Source of the DNA: Gammaproteobacteria bacterium
GTDB lineage: Bacteria; Pseudomonadota; Gammaproteobacteria; Arenicellales; UBA868
DNA length: 42,749 bases
Direction: 5' to 3'
Assembly (NCBI GenBank): GCA_011523045.1
Contig: WTHR01000192.1
Coordinates: forward strand, 1-42,749
Below the pieces are notes generated by a model, which was given only the letters and a program-made list of their open reading frames with translations, ran no database searches and had not been told where the DNA came from. The position numbers were made by a program, and so were the translations under genes. Positions 19,912 to 31,913 of the stretch are shown here, piece by piece. Position 1 is the stretch's first letter. The number at the start of each line of letters is the position of its first letter.

Positions 19912-22064
19912 CAGTCGTTTTCCTCTGTGAGGGGAATCAGATCAAACACCTCGCGGGCTGCCTCGAGAATAGGCGTGCCCGGGCCGAAAAACGCCGCCAC
20001 ACCCAGCGATGAGAGCGCTTCGCGATCGGCCTTGGGCACGACTCCGCCCAATACCACCTTTATGTGACCTGCGCCTTTAAGAGAGAGATTTTCGAGCACT
20101 TTCGGCACCAGAGTGGAGTGACCCGCTGCCTGAGAGGAGACACCAATCACGTGCACATCGTTATCGAGCGCCTGCTGCACAACTTCCTCAGGGGTCTGGA
20201 ACAGCGGTCCGATATCCACATCAAATCCCACATCGGCAAATCCGGTTGCGATGATGCGCGCCCCCCGGTCGTGGCCATCCTGGCCCAACTTGGCAACGAG
20301 AATGCGCGGCCGCCTGCCCTGCCGCGCAGCAAAAGCGGCGACATCCTCCCGCAACTGCTGAAAGGTCGCATCCTGCTGGTATGCCTCGCCGTACACGCCT
20401 GAAATTGTCCTGACCTGAGCCTGATATCGACCAAATTTCTCTTCCAGCGCGAGCGAGATTTCACCAACGGTTGCCCGAGCCCTTGCCGCTTCGACGGCAT
20501 ACTCTAGCAGGTTGGCGCCGCCCTGCCCGGCAGCCGACTGCAGTGCGTCAAGCGCCTGCCGGCATTTCTCCTGATCGCGATTCGCGCGAACGGACTCCAG
20601 GCGGTCAACCTGCGTCTTCAATACCTCAGAGTTGTCGATGCTGAGAATATCCACCTCGGTCTCCTCAGACGCCTCATAGCGGTTTACGCCAACAACGACT
20701 TCGTCACCGCGGTCTATTCTTGCCTGCTTTCTCGCCGCTGCCTCCTCGATTCGCATCTTGGGGATGCCGTTTATGATTGCCTGAGTCATGCCGCCCATGT
20801 CCTCGATTTCATCGATCAGGGATCGCGCATGTGCCGCGAGGCTGGCCGTCAGGCTCTCGACGTAATAAGACCCGCCCAGCGGATCGACCACGCGGTTAAT
20901 ACCCGCCTCTTCACGAAGAATCAGCTGGGTGTTGCGTGCGATGTGCGCGGAGAAATCGGTTGGCAGAGCAAGCGCCTCATCAAAGCTGTTGGTATGCAGC
21001 GACTGCGTCCCACCGAGTACGGCGGCCAGCGCCTCGATGGTTGTTCTCACGATATTGTTATAAGGGTCCTCACTGGTCAGACTGACACCTGAGGTCTGGC
21101 AATGCGTTCTCAGCATCAATGAGCGCGGATCCGAGGGATTGAATTTTTCCTGGATCAACTGAGCCCATAGCAACCGCGCCGCCCGCAGCTTTGCCACCTC
21201 CATGAAAAAGTTCATTCCAATCCCGAAGAAAAACGACAGGCGGGGGGCAAACTTGTCGATCTGCAATCCGCTTGCCACGGCGGTGCGAACATATTCAATA
21301 CCGTCTGCCAGCGTATAGGCCAATTCCTGGACAGACGTCGCTCCAGCCTCCTGGATGTGATATCCGGAAATCGAGATCGGATTAAAGCGCGGCATATACG
21401 CTGCGGTATAGCCAATGATGTCGGAAACGATCCGCATCGACTCCTGCGGCGGATAAATATAGGTGTTGCGCACCATGAACTCTTTAAGGATATCGTTCTG
21501 CAGCGTTCCGGAAAGACTCGCCTTGTCCACGCCCTGCTCCTCGCCGGCAACGATAAACATTGCCAACACGGGGATCACGGCGCCGTTCATGGTCATGGAC
21601 ACCGACATTCGGTCCAGGGGAATGCCATCGAAAAGAATCCGCATGTCCTCGACCGAGTCAATCGCGACTCCAGCCATGCCGATATCACCGGTGACGCGCG
21701 GATGATCCGAGTCATAGCCTCGATGGGTTGCAAGATCGAAAGCGACCGACAGCCCGCTTTGGCCTGCCGCCAGATTGCGCCGGTAAAAGGCGTTGGACTC
21801 CTCTGCCGTCGAAAAACCGGAATACTGGCGAATGGTCCAGGGCCGTCCCGCGTACATGGTGGCCCGCGGACCCCTGACATAGGGCGGCAAACCCGGCAGA
21901 CCCCCCTGGTGATCCAAATCTTCCAGATCCTCAGCGGTGTAGAGTGGCTTGATAGAGATGCCCTCAGGGGTCACCCACTCCAGGTCTTCGGGTTGATCAC
22001 CCGACAGTTCTCGGGCCGCCAAATCCTGCCAGGCTCTCAGCGAACGATCAGTTGAATCCGTCAT
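19911..22064 (-). CDS. scpA: Methylmalonyl-CoA mutase (single-polypeptide large subunit with C-terminal B12 domain)
   Basis: [60 protein letters not shown]..., B12-binding C-terminus [41 protein letters not shown]. Confidence 0.96.
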   Translation of the reverse strand: MTDSTDRSLRAWQDLAARELSGDQPEDLEWVTPEGISIKPLYTAEDLEDLDHQGGLPGLPPYVRGPRATMYAGRPWTIRQYSGFSTAEESNAFYRRNLAAGQSGLSVAFDLATHRGYDSDHPRVTGDIGMAGVAIDSVEDMRILFDGIPLDRMSVSMTMNGAVIPVLAMFIVAGEEQGVDKASLSGTLQNDILKEFMVRNTYIYPPQESMRIVSDIIGYTAAYMPRFNPISISGYHIQEAGATSVQELAYTLADGIEYVRTAVASGLQIDKFAPRLSFFFGIGMNFFMEVAKLRAARLLWAQLIQEKFNPSDPRSLMLRTHCQTSGVSLTSEDPYNNIVRTTIEALAAVLGGTQSLHTNSFDEALALPTDFSAHIARNTQLILREEAGINRVVDPLGGSYYVESLTASLAAHARSLIDEIEDMGGMTQAIINGIPKMRIEEAAARKQARIDRGDEVVVGVNRYEASEETEVDILSIDNSEVLKTQVDRLESVRANRDQEKCRQALDALQSAAGQGGANLLEYAVEAARARATVGEISLALEEKFGRYQAQVRTISGVYGEAYQQDATFQQLREDVAAFAARQGRRPRILVAKLGQDGHDRGARIIATGFADVGFDVDIGPLFQTPEEVVQQALDNDVHVIGVSSQAAGHSTLVPKVLENLSLKGAGHIKVVLGGVVPKADREALSSLGVAAFFGPGTPILEAAREVFDLIPLTEEND

Positions 22065-22081
22065 GACGCAGGTCCGAAGTC

Positions 22082-23995
22082 TTATTCCGCTCGAGGCAAG
22101 CCAATGGCTTTCAAAGATTCTGTTATCTCATCCAGAATCACCGGATCATCAATCGTTGCCGGCATCTTCCATTCCTCACCGTCGGCAATCGCTCTCATGG
22201 TTCCGCGCAGCACTTTCCCCGAGCGGGTTTTTGGCAGACGCTTGACCACGAGCGCCTGCTTGAAAGCCGCCACGGGGCCGATTCGCTCCCGAACCATTCC
22301 AACGACTTCTGTACAAATGACCTCTGTCGGGCGATCGCACCCAGCACTTAAAACAAGAAAGCCCAGCGGCACCTGACCCTTCAGCTCATCTGCCACCCCG
22401 GTGACCGCGCACTCAGCAACATCTGGATGATCTGCCAGCACTTCTTCCATGGCGCCGGTGGAGAGCCGATGGCCAGCGACATTGATGATGTCATCAGTGC
22501 GCGACATCACATACACATAGCCATCTTCATCAATGATTCCGGCGTCGGAAGTATTGTAGTAACCCGGGAACCGGCTCAAATAGGAATCGAAATGACGCTG
22601 GCGCGCATTCCATAGGGTGGGGAATGTGCCGGGCGGCAGCGGCAACTTCACCGCCAGCGTACCAATCTCGCCGGCAGGGGTCGGGGCCCCGGCTTCGTCC
22701 AGGACTTGCAGATCCCAACCCGGAACGGGCAACGAAGGAGATCCCTCCTTGATCGGAAGAAGTTCAATGCCGGCACAGTTCGCGGCAATTGACCAGCCCG
22801 TTTCCGTCTGCCACCAATGATCAATGACCGGCACGTTGAGCTTGTCTTCCGCCCAATGGAGTGTGTCGGGATCGGTTCGTTCGCCAGCAAGAAAAAGATA
22901 CCGTAATGATGAGATATCGTATCGGCCGATATGCTCCCCCGACGGATCCTCTTTTTTGATGGCACGAAAAGCCGTGGGTGCTGTAAACAATACGCTTACG
23001 CGGTTTTCGCTGATGACACGCCAGAAGGCACCGGGATCCGGGGTGCCCACAGGCTTTCCCTCATAAAGAACCGTCGCATTACCAGCCAACAGGGGGGCGT
23101 AGACAATATAGGAATGTCCCACAACCCAGCCGACGTCAGAAGCCGCCCAGAAAGTCTCGTCGGGACTCACGTCGTAGATGTTCTTCATGGTCCACTTAAG
23201 GGCGACGGCATGACCGCCGTTATCCCGGACCACCCCCTTGGGCTGCCCGGTGGTCCCGGAGGTATAGAGAACATAAAGGGGGTCTGTTGCCAGCACCGGC
23301 ACGCACTCATGCGGCACCGCGTTTGCCACTTCTGTCTGCCAGTCAAAATCGCGGCCGGCGGTCATGGCGGCGCTTGCCTGGGGGCGCTGGAGCACAATAC
23401 AGAAGTCCGGCTTGTGATCCGCCAGTGAAATCGCCTCATCCAGCAAAGGTTTGTATTCCACCACCCGGCCAGGTTCGATTCCGCAGGATGCACTGACAAT
23501 TGCCTTGGGAGTGGCATCATCGAGTCGCACCGCAAGCTCGTTGGCAGCAAAACCGCCAAAGACGACCGAGTGCACAGCGCCCAAGCGGGCACAGGCGAGC
23601 ATGGCGATAACGGCCTCAGGCACCATCGGCATATACACGATGACCCGATCTCCTTTACCGACACCGCGTGCGGCCAGAACCCCTGCAAAAGTCGCGACGG
23701 CATCACGCAATTCAGAAAATGAAAAAGTCTGTCGGGCCTGCGTCATCGCAGAGTCATAAATAAGCGCCGTGCGGTCGCCGTTGCCCTCATCGATATGCAG
23801 GTCTAAAGTGTTGTAGCAAGTATTGAGCTCGGCGCCGGAAAACCATCGGTAATACGGCGCATCGGAATCGTCCAGCACCCTATCCCAAGTGCGGGTCCAG
23901 TGAATATCTGCGGCCGCTTCCGACCAGAACTGCTCGGCATCCTGAAGCGACGCCGCAAAGATCTTTGAGTAGGAATAACTGGGACTTGCACTCAT
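22082..23995 (-). CDS. prpE: Propionyl-CoA synthetase (acetyl-CoA synthetase-like)
   Basis: [118 protein letters not shown]. Confidence 0.94.
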   Translation of the reverse strand: MSASPSYSYSKIFAASLQDAEQFWSEAAADIHWTRTWDRVLDDSDAPYYRWFSGAELNTCYNTLDLHIDEGNGDRTALIYDSAMTQARQTFSFSELRDAVATFAGVLAARGVGKGDRVIVYMPMVPEAVIAMLACARLGAVHSVVFGGFAANELAVRLDDATPKAIVSASCGIEPGRVVEYKPLLDEAISLADHKPDFCIVLQRPQASAAMTAGRDFDWQTEVANAVPHECVPVLATDPLYVLYTSGTTGQPKGVVRDNGGHAVALKWTMKNIYDVSPDETFWAASDVGWVVGHSYIVYAPLLAGNATVLYEGKPVGTPDPGAFWRVISENRVSVLFTAPTAFRAIKKEDPSGEHIGRYDISSLRYLFLAGERTDPDTLHWAEDKLNVPVIDHWWQTETGWSIAANCAGIELLPIKEGSPSLPVPGWDLQVLDEAGAPTPAGEIGTLAVKLPLPPGTFPTLWNARQRHFDSYLSRFPGYYNTSDAGIIDEDGYVYVMSRTDDIINVAGHRLSTGAMEEVLADHPDVAECAVTGVADELKGQVPLGFLVLSAGCDRPTEVICTEVVGMVRERIGPVAAFKQALVVKRLPKTRSGKVLRGTMRAIADGEEWKMPATIDDPVILDEITESLKAIGLPRAE

Positions 23996-24208
23996 GAGAT
24001 GATGCCTTGCGATTGCTTATTCATAGTCCATCCAGAAAAGAAAACTCGGCGTCTGCGGCATCTTGCTAAACGCGAAACCTGTTGCCGGTCTGATAGACTC
24101 CTTCCCTCGACGCCGTCCCAGATCCCGAACCGTTATTGGCGCACCGCCTTGCTCGCTGACCCAAGGCCCATTGTAACGGTTTGTATTTGCTTCCCCAAAG
24201 GAGTTCTC

Positions 24209-24986
24209 ATGAGTTACGAATACATCTTGACCGAAACCCGCGAAAACGTGGGACTGATTACCCTTAACCGGCCTGATGCTCTCAATGCCCTGTCTGACGG
24301 CCTGATGGACGAGGTGGGCCAAGCCCTCGCACACTTCGAGCAAGACGACGCTATCGGAGCCGTGGTTATCACCGGGAGTGAAAAAGCCTTTGCGGCTGGC
24401 GCCGATATCAAGGGGATGAAGGATCGCTCTTACATGGACGTGTATCTCGGAAACTTTATTGGGCGCAACTGGGAACAGGTCACACGCTGTAGAAAACCAG
24501 TAATCGCAGCTGTGGCCGGCTACGCGCTCGGCGGAGGATGCGAACTCGCCATGATGTGTGACTTTATTCTTGCGGCAGACAACGCCCGTTTCGGCCAACC
24601 CGAGATCAAGCTTGGCATTATTCCAGGGGCCGGCGGCACCCAGCGACTGACGCGCTTCGTCGGCAAATCCAAAGCAATGGAAATGTGCCTGACCGGGCGC
24701 ATGATGGACGCACAAGAAGCAGAGCGTGCCGGACTGGTTAGCCGGATTATTCCCAGTGCTGATCTTTTAGAAGAAGCCGTGAAAACAGCGGGCGAGATCG
24801 CTGCGATGTCACGGCCTTCCGTGTTTATGGCGAAAACTGCCGTCAACAAGGCTTACGAGACAACATTGGCCGAGGGCGTTGCCGCGGAGCGAATTATGTT
24901 CCAGTCGCTGTTCGCCACAGAAGATCAGAAAGAAGGCATGGCAGCATTTGCCGAAAACGCGCCGCTGATTTCAAGAACCGTTAGGA
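24209..24986 (+). CDS. Enoyl-CoA hydratase/isomerase (crotonase); end given assumes correction of a -1 frameshift at about 24954-24957
   Basis: ATG 24209 after [47 protein letters not shown]..., [72 protein letters not shown]. Adding one A to GAAAAC gives [14 protein letters not shown] ending at TAG 24984-24986. The uncorrected ORF reads on to 25165. Confidence 0.88.
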
Positions 24987-24993
24987 TTTTGAA

Positions 24994-26103
24994 TTGCAGG
25001 TCAACGGAACCCCTTTCCGATCAATCTGGCTCGCCTCGGACAGGTCCGAGGTTCTGGTCATTGACCAGACTCTATTGCCCTTTGCCTTTGAGGTGCGGAC
25101 ACTTACCACCTCGAGCGAGACAGCACTTGCCATCCGTGAAATGGTTGTCCGCGGTGCACCGCTGATCGGAGCGACGGCCGCCTGCGGAATGTTTCTTGCG
25201 GCCGCCAGTGATGCCAGCGAGGACAATCTGCGGCGCGCCTGTGCGGAACTGCTGTCTTCGCGCCCCACCGCGGTCAACCTGCGCTGGGCGCTCGACCGAA
25301 TGCTTCCTTTGTTGCTGGAATGCTCCGAATCGGAGCGCGCAGACCGTGCCCGGATGCTCGCCCAAAAAATCTGCGACGAGGATGTGGCCACCAACAGCGC
25401 TATCGGCAACCATGGACTGACGCTTATTTCCGAAGCGGCCGACGCCTGCCCACATCGACCAGTGAATATCCTCACACACTGCAATGCCGGCTGGCTTGCG
25501 ACGGTCGATTGGGGCACCGCCCTCGCGCCGATCTTCAAGGCACATGATCAGGGCATTGCAGTTCACGTGTGGGTAGATGAAACGCGGCCGCGCAACCAGG
25601 GTGCCTCACTGACGGCATGGGAGCTTGCCGCTCACGGCGTCCCCCACACGGTGATTGCCGACAATGCCGGCGGTCATCTGATGCAGCATGGCGAAGTCGA
25701 TCTTTGTATCGTCGGATCGGATAGAACCACCCGTGCCGGGGATGTCTGCAACAAAATCGGCACCTATCTCAAAGCGCTCGCTGCCCACGACAACGGGATT
25801 CCCTTCTATGCCGCCCTGCCGTCTTCCACCATCGATTGGACGATTTCGGATGGCGTTCGGGATATCCCGATCGAAGAGCGCGCCGAAGAGGAAGTCAGCC
25901 ACATCTGTGGCCGCGACAGTGAGGCGGACAGGCTCGTGCGAGTGCGAATCATCCCTGACGGCAGCTCAGCCGCCAATCCTGCCTTTGACGTCACACCACG
26001 CAAACTCGTAGATGGCATTATTACCGAAAGAGGCGTAGTGAAGGCGTGCGAGGACGATCTCGTCTCGCTTTTTCCACAGGATGCCGAAGTGCCAAACATA
26101 TAA
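24994..26103 (+). CDS. mtnA: S-methyl-5-thioribose-1-phosphate isomerase
   Basis: TTG start: (M)[36 protein letters not shown]...[120 protein letters not shown]. Confidence 0.94.
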   Translation: MQVNGTPFRSIWLASDRSEVLVIDQTLLPFAFEVRTLTTSSETALAIREMVVRGAPLIGATAACGMFLAAASDASEDNLRRACAELLSSRPTAVNLRWALDRMLPLLLECSESERADRARMLAQKICDEDVATNSAIGNHGLTLISEAADACPHRPVNILTHCNAGWLATVDWGTALAPIFKAHDQGIAVHVWVDETRPRNQGASLTAWELAAHGVPHTVIADNAGGHLMQHGEVDLCIVGSDRTTRAGDVCNKIGTYLKALAAHDNGIPFYAALPSSTIDWTISDGVRDIPIEERAEEEVSHICGRDSEADRLVRVRIIPDGSSAANPAFDVTPRKLVDGIITERGVVKACEDDLVSLFPQDAEVPNI

Positions 26104-26135
26104 TTTGACCTATCGTCACGACTCCCGAGCCTGAT

Positions 26136-28301
26136 TTGCACTATCGTATTTTTCCAAACTTCATTAAGGACGCCGTATTCCCTCCGTGCCGGGTGGGTAT
26201 CGCGGTCGGGTTACTGCTGGCGCTTATCGGAAGCGGTGTCAGCGCCTCCCTGCCACCTACTTCAACGCTGAGCGCAGAGCCGCATCACGACCAAACACTC
26301 AAATACGTCAACTATTTCATCGAGCGGTACCACTACCGGAAAACCCGCCTCGATGATCCCCTGTCATCCCGTATTCTGGATCGCTATCTCGATGCTCTGG
26401 ATGCCAACCGCATTTATTTTCTGGCGGCGGACATTGAGTCGTTCGAAACGCTTCGATTTGAACTTGACGACTATCTAGGGTCGCATAACACCGACCCGCT
26501 ATTTGCTGTTTTCAACCGTTATCGAGACCGGGTCATTGAAAGAATCGACTATGCGCTGGGGCGACTCAACCAACCGTTCGATTTCTCAGCCAATGAGACT
26601 TACCCCTTTGACCGGGCTGAAGCTCCCTGGGCAATCGATGGCGCCGCCCTGGACGATTTGTGGCGGCGACGGGTCAAAAACGACTATCTGATCCTGAAGC
26701 TCGAGGGCAAACCGCACGAGGAAATCGTGGGCACCCTCCGCGACCGATATCAGCAACAGAAGCGGCGCATTCTGCAGATCTCCAACCAGGATGTCTTTCA
26801 GACGATTCTCAATGCGTATATGTCGGCGATTGAGCCGCATACGGGATACTTCTCGCCTCGGGCAACGGAGAATTTCAAGATCCGCATGAGCCTGTCTCTG
26901 GAGGGTATCGGTGCTGTGCTGCAATCACAGAATGAATTCACCGTAGTCCAGCGCGTGGTCCCCGGCGGCCCTGCGGAGGTCGAAGGCAGTTTACGTGCGG
27001 GTGATCGGATAGTGGGCGTAGGTCAGGGCGACGGTGATCCTGTCGTGGATGTAATCGGCTGGCGCCTGGATGATGTAGTCGATCTGATTCGAGGCCCCAA
27101 AGGCTCCATCGTCCGCCTGCAGATCCGGCCTGACCCCAAGACCGGGAAAAGTGAGTCGCGCATCCTGGCGCTTACACGGGACCAGATCAAACTTGAGGAA
27201 CAGGCAGCGCAGAGCATGCTTTTGGAAGTTTCTGGCCCTGATCAAATACAGCGCATTGGGGTAATTGATATCCCGACTTTCTATGTTGACTTTGATGCGC
27301 GTTCACGCGGCGACGCCGATTATCGCAGCACTACGCGGGACGTACGGCGTCTGATCCGGGACCTTGAGCGCGAAGGAGTCGATGGCCTGATTGTTGATCT
27401 TCGCGGCAACGGGGGTGGCGCCCTTGCCGAAGCGACCGCGTTAACGGGGCTCTTTATTGATTCAGGACCCGTCGTGCAGGTACGTGACGCCCGCGGACGG
27501 ACCAGTGTGAACCGGGATCCCAACAAGGGCATTGCCTATGCCGGACCGCTCGCGGTGATCGTGGATCGTAACAGCGCCTCGGCTTCGGAGATTTTCTCAG
27601 GGGCGATACAGGATTATCGACGCGGCATCATCATCGGAGAGCCTACCTACGGGAAAGGAACCGTACAGAATCTCATCAACCTTGACCCCTACTCTGAAGA
27701 TCAAGAGCAGCCCCTCGGCCAACTGAAACTCACCATCGCGCAGTTCTTCCGGATAAACGGCGAGAGCACCCAGCATCGGGGTGTTGTGCCTGACTTCGTG
27801 CTGCCCGGTGTCGAGCCCGATCTCCCCTATGGCGAAAAGGCGCTCGACAACGCCTTACCCTTTGCCCAGATTGATGCGGCAGCGTTTTCCCGATTTACCG
27901 ACTCTGAACTGGACCTGCAACGGCTCCGCGAAGCCCATGACAAGCGGGTGCTGGAAGATCCGGACTTCACTTACCTCGCCGGCCTTAAGGAACTCGACCA
28001 GGTGTTGACGCGGTCCGGGGAGGTTTCTCTGCTAGAGAGCCAGCGCAAGGCTGAACGGGATCAAAGAGAAACGACACAACAACGTATCTTCGAGACTTTG
28101 AAAACCGCTCACGGCGTCAGTGATGATTCTGACGAGCCGTTGGAAGATCTTCCGAGAGATGCTGTTCTGCTCGAATCGGCCCGCATCCTGACGGATCTGA
28201 GTATCGGTGACTTTGACGATCGACTTGTTGTGCAGTTAGTCAAGAAAGACGCTGCGCCACTTCCGAGCGCAGCAAAAGATCACAACGCCGTCGGTCAATA
28301 A
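26136..28301 (+). CDS. prc: Carboxy-terminal processing (tail-specific) protease Prc
   Basis: TTG start, signal-like N-terminus, SRILDRYLDALDANRIYFLAADIESF, PDZ region EGIGAVLQSQNEFTVVQRVVPGGPAEVEGSLRAGDRIVGVGQG, catalytic IVDLRGNGGGALAEATALTGLFI and DRNSASASEIFSGAIQDYRRGIIIGEPTYGKGTVQ. Confidence 0.95.
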   Translation: MHYRIFPNFIKDAVFPPCRVGIAVGLLLALIGSGVSASLPPTSTLSAEPHHDQTLKYVNYFIERYHYRKTRLDDPLSSRILDRYLDALDANRIYFLAADIESFETLRFELDDYLGSHNTDPLFAVFNRYRDRVIERIDYALGRLNQPFDFSANETYPFDRAEAPWAIDGAALDDLWRRRVKNDYLILKLEGKPHEEIVGTLRDRYQQQKRRILQISNQDVFQTILNAYMSAIEPHTGYFSPRATENFKIRMSLSLEGIGAVLQSQNEFTVVQRVVPGGPAEVEGSLRAGDRIVGVGQGDGDPVVDVIGWRLDDVVDLIRGPKGSIVRLQIRPDPKTGKSESRILALTRDQIKLEEQAAQSMLLEVSGPDQIQRIGVIDIPTFYVDFDARSRGDADYRSTTRDVRRLIRDLEREGVDGLIVDLRGNGGGALAEATALTGLFIDSGPVVQVRDARGRTSVNRDPNKGIAYAGPLAVIVDRNSASASEIFSGAIQDYRRGIIIGEPTYGKGTVQNLINLDPYSEDQEQPLGQLKLTIAQFFRINGESTQHRGVVPDFVLPGVEPDLPYGEKALDNALPFAQIDAAAFSRFTDSELDLQRLREAHDKRVLEDPDFTYLAGLKELDQVLTRSGEVSLLESQRKAERDQRETTQQRIFETLKTAHGVSDDSDEPLEDLPRDAVLLESARILTDLSIGDFDDRLVVQLVKKDAAPLPSAAKDHNAVGQ

Positions 28302-28321
28302 TTTTCCCAATTAAAGCTCTG

Positions 28322-29593
28322 ATGGACTTTTCCCCATTCGGCCGCTTTCTCTCCTGTGGCTCAGGAATCCTGACCCTTATGGAGGATATTGAAAGCGCAG
28401 CGGCTGACAGTGCTGAAATGCGGCTTCTTGGTGGCGGCAATCCCGCCCGCATTCCCGAGGTGCAAGCTCGTTTCCGGCAGGCAATGATCGACCTGCTTGA
28501 AGACGGCGAGCAGTTTGAGAGGACCACTGGAGAATACGACGGCGCGAGAGGTCACGCCCGATTGATCAACGGGCTGGCGGCGCTGTTGAAATCCCGGTGC
28601 GGCTGGGAGGTTGGTCCGGCGAATATTGCGGTCACCAACGGCAGCCAGAGTTCTTTTTATCTGCTGTTCAAGCTTTTTGCCGGCGACTTCGGGCAGGGCA
28701 AACACCGAAGGATCCTTTTACCCCTTGCGCCAGAGTACATCGGCTACGCCGACATTGGGATGGGCGATGAGTTTTTTCACGCTTACCGGCCCTCTATCTC
28801 GTTTGTCGGTGATCGGGAATTTAAATATCACGTGGACTTTGATCGCTTGAAGATCTCCGGCGACATGGGCGCCATCGCCGTTTCCCGACCAACCAACCCC
28901 ACAGGCAATGTTCTGACTGATGAAGAGGTGCAAAAGCTTGGCGAGCTCGCGCGCCACCATGGGATTCCGTTTATTCTGGATTCTGCGTATGGCGGACCCT
29001 TTCCGAACATTGTCTTTCCTCCGGCGAGCAATCTCTGGGATGACAACACAATAGTCTGCCTGAGCCTCTCCAAACTTGGACTGCCCGGCCTTCGCACCGG
29101 CATTATTGTGGCTAACGAGCAGGTGATCCGCGCGATAACCGCGGCCAACGCGATCGTGTCGCTGGCTCCCGGCAGTATGGGACCAGCCCTCGTCAGTGCG
29201 ATGGTGGAAAACGGCAATATTCTCGATCTGTCAGACAACGTCATCAGGCCCTACTACCGTGACAAAGTTCAGCAAGCGGTCGGATGGATCACCGACGCGA
29301 TGGGCAACTTGCCCTGCCGGGTGCACACCCCTGAAGGGGCAATATTTCTCTGGCTTTGGTTTGAGGGCCTGCCGATCACCAGCGAGACCTTATATCAACG
29401 TTTAAAACAAAGAGGCGTGCTCGTGATCGCGGGAGAGCATTTCTTCCCGGGTATGCGGGATTCGTGGGCTCATCGTCATGAGTGCATCAGAATTTCATAC
29501 GCACAGGACACTGAGACGGTTCAATCAGGCATCGCAATCATTGGTGAGGAGGTGGCTCGCGCCTACCACGAAGGCGCTACGGGCGGATCCTGA
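28322..29593 (+). CDS. avtA: Valine--pyruvate aminotransferase
   Basis: FSPFGRFLSCGSGILTLMEDIESA, LGGGNPARIPEVQ, TNGSQSSFYLLFKLFAGDF, LPLAPEYIGYADIGMGDEFF, SRPTNPTGNVLTDEEVQKL, MSLSKLG-like CLSLSKLGLPGLRTGIIVANE. Confidence 0.93.
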   Translation: MDFSPFGRFLSCGSGILTLMEDIESAAADSAEMRLLGGGNPARIPEVQARFRQAMIDLLEDGEQFERTTGEYDGARGHARLINGLAALLKSRCGWEVGPANIAVTNGSQSSFYLLFKLFAGDFGQGKHRRILLPLAPEYIGYADIGMGDEFFHAYRPSISFVGDREFKYHVDFDRLKISGDMGAIAVSRPTNPTGNVLTDEEVQKLGELARHHGIPFILDSAYGGPFPNIVFPPASNLWDDNTIVCLSLSKLGLPGLRTGIIVANEQVIRAITAANAIVSLAPGSMGPALVSAMVENGNILDLSDNVIRPYYRDKVQQAVGWITDAMGNLPCRVHTPEGAIFLWLWFEGLPITSETLYQRLKQRGVLVIAGEHFFPGMRDSWAHRHECIRISYAQDTETVQSGIAIIGEEVARAYHEGATGGS

Positions 29594-29605
29594 TTCGTGA
29601 CGCGC

Positions 29606-30133
29606 TCAGGCGGGATTCGAAAGATTTCTGTAGGTTTTCCATATCAGGCATAACACCCCGGATAGGGATGGGTCACCAGAATCAATCCAGTTGTCCAACT
29701 CGGCGGGGTCGAACCAGTCGCCGCCCGACATCTCCTGCTCGTTGAGCTTGAGGGCTTGATCGGTTTCCACCCGATACACCCAGGCAAACTCCATCCCGGT
29801 GATCGGGGTGGCGTCCAGCTTGAAAAGCCGGGGCGGTACCTGGTCGAGAACCAATCCCACCTCCTCTTCGATTTCTCGAACACAGCAATCGTCATAACTT
29901 TCGCCCGCGTCCACGTGCCCTGCCACTGACGAATCCCACATTCCGGGATTCTCCTGTTTGTGCAGACTCCGCTTTTGCAAAAACACCGCTCCCTCGGGAT
30001 TGAACACCAGCGCATGTATCGCCCGATGACGCAATCCCAGACGATGGATCTCATCCCGGCGGTCTTCACCGATAATCGAATCTGCCGAATCGACGACCGA
30101 CAGGATTTCGGCATCCTCTGCTTGACGAGTCAA
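29606..30133 (-). CDS. NUDIX hydrolase
   Basis: NUDIX box [46 protein letters not shown]. Confidence 0.92.
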   Translation of the reverse strand: MTRQAEDAEILSVVDSADSIIGEDRRDEIHRLGLRHRAIHALVFNPEGAVFLQKRSLHKQENPGMWDSSVAGHVDAGESYDDCCVREIEEEVGLVLDQVPPRLFKLDATPITGMEFAWVYRVETDQALKLNEQEMSGGDWFDPAELDNWIDSGDPSLSGVLCLIWKTYRNLSNPA

Positions 30134-31839
30134 TGCTGTGGTGCCGAGCCAGGATCCAGGCGGCGTTGGGGCTCTCCCGTGCGCTGGGCCTCACGCCAGG
30201 ACGGATCAATCCACACTGGCGCATCTGATGCCTGCAATGGCGTTTTCCCGGCAATCAGATCGGCCGCGCGCTCAGCCACCATGATGGTCGGCGCATTGAG
30301 ATTACCGTTGGTGATGGTTGGAAATATTGAAGAATCCACCACCCGAAGTTGATCTATCCCGCGTACGCGACAGTGCTCATCCAGCACCGCGGCAGGATCA
30401 TCCTCGGCACCCATCTTGCATGTGCACGAGGGGTGGTAAGCGCTCTCAACGCTTTGTCGGACCCACGCATCAATCTCAGCGTCAGTCTGGATCTCTTTGC
30501 CGGGTGCGATTTCCTCACCCCGGAAACGATCCATTGCAGACTGTCCGAGTATCTCGCGGGTCAATCGGATACACGCGCGCCAGTCCGCAATATCTTTTTG
30601 TGCAGTCAGGTAATTGAACAGGACTCTTGGGTGCTGCCGGGGGTCATCAGACACCACCGTTACCGATCCCCGACTGACCGGCTTGTTCGGACCGACATGG
30701 ACCTGGAAGCCATGTCCGTCAAATGCGGCGCGGCCGTCGTACCGCATGGCCCCGGGCAGGAAGTGATATTGGATATCCGGCGACTTGACTCCCGCAGCCG
30801 AACGGATGAACGCGCAGGATTCAAAGTGATTGGTTGCGCCGAGTCCGGATTTGAAGAGCAGCCACTGCAGCCCGATCATTCCTTTGCTGACGAGACCCAG
30901 GCGTGAGTTCAGGGATATCGGCTCCAGGCAACGGTACTGAAAATAGACTTCAAGATGATCCTGCAGATTCTGACCGACACCCTGAAGAGGGTGCGCCACC
31001 GGGATTCCGGCTGCCTCGAGTATCCCGGGAGCGCCGATGCCGGAGCGCTGAAGCAAAGCAGGAGAGCCGATAGATCCTGCCGAGAGAATGACTTCTGTCC
31101 GAGCGAATACCTCAAAGTCATTGCCATCTTTTTGATAGGCTACGCCCACCGCGCGGTCGCCTTCGAGCAGCACTTTGGTTGCCAGCGTGCCGCTGATTAC
31201 TCTCAGATTCTTTCGGTGGCGCACGGGCTTAAGGTAGGCGTGACTGGTTGATGCACGACGGCCCCGATCAACCGTCATATGCATTTGACCGAACCCTTCC
31301 TGCTGATATCCGTTGTAATCCTCAGTGGAGGGGTAACCTGCCTCAACCCCCGCATCAATAAATGCCCGATACAACGGATTCAGTTTCATGTCATTTCCCG
31401 CGCAGACACCGACCGGGCCGCTACCCCCTCGATACTGATCGGCGCCGCGATACCAGGTCTCCGCACGCTGGTAATAAGGCAGGCAAGCCGCATAATTCCA
31501 GCCGGCCGCGCCGCTGGATTCCCACTGATTGATATCCTCGGCATGTCCGCGAACATAGACCATCCCGTTAATCGAAGAAGAACCGCCAAGGCCCAATCCC
31601 CGGGGGCAGTCCATGACGCGCCCATCCAAACCAGGCTCCGCCTCAGTCTGAAATCCCCAGTTGAAGCGACGAGTATTCATCGGCATGGAAAGCGCCGAAG
31701 GCATCTGCACAATAATGCTTCGGTCACTGCCTCCTGCTTCAAGAAGCACCACATTGACGGAAGGATCTTCACTAAGACGCGTCGCCAGGACACATCCCGC
31801 GGAACCGGCACCAACAATTAAATAATCACAATCACGCAT
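30130..31839 (-). CDS. betA: GMC family oxidoreductase, choline dehydrogenase-like
   Basis: [125 protein letters not shown]. Confidence 0.85.
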   Translation of the reverse strand: MRDCDYLIVGAGSAGCVLATRLSEDPSVNVVLLEAGGSDRSIIVQMPSALSMPMNTRRFNWGFQTEAEPGLDGRVMDCPRGLGLGGSSSINGMVYVRGHAEDINQWESSGAAGWNYAACLPYYQRAETWYRGADQYRGGSGPVGVCAGNDMKLNPLYRAFIDAGVEAGYPSTEDYNGYQQEGFGQMHMTVDRGRRASTSHAYLKPVRHRKNLRVISGTLATKVLLEGDRAVGVAYQKDGNDFEVFARTEVILSAGSIGSPALLQRSGIGAPGILEAAGIPVAHPLQGVGQNLQDHLEVYFQYRCLEPISLNSRLGLVSKGMIGLQWLLFKSGLGATNHFESCAFIRSAAGVKSPDIQYHFLPGAMRYDGRAAFDGHGFQVHVGPNKPVSRGSVTVVSDDPRQHPRVLFNYLTAQKDIADWRACIRLTREILGQSAMDRFRGEEIAPGKEIQTDAEIDAWVRQSVESAYHPSCTCKMGAEDDPAAVLDEHCRVRGIDQLRVVDSSIFPTITNGNLNAPTIMVAERAADLIAGKTPLQASDAPVWIDPSWREAQRTGEPQRRLDPGSAPQH

Positions 31840-31913
31840 AACGCCGATTATTTCACGTTTTGCCAGATCAGCGCTTTGCCCGATGCCTGATGAATACGCT
31901 ACAGTGCGAGGCT

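Noticed and set aside
23999-24208. N-terminal extension of the crotonase ORF
   Set aside because: The family N-terminus (MSYEYILTE...) begins at 24209 directly after an AAAGGAG ribosome-binding site; the upstream 70 codons are not homologous to crotonases.
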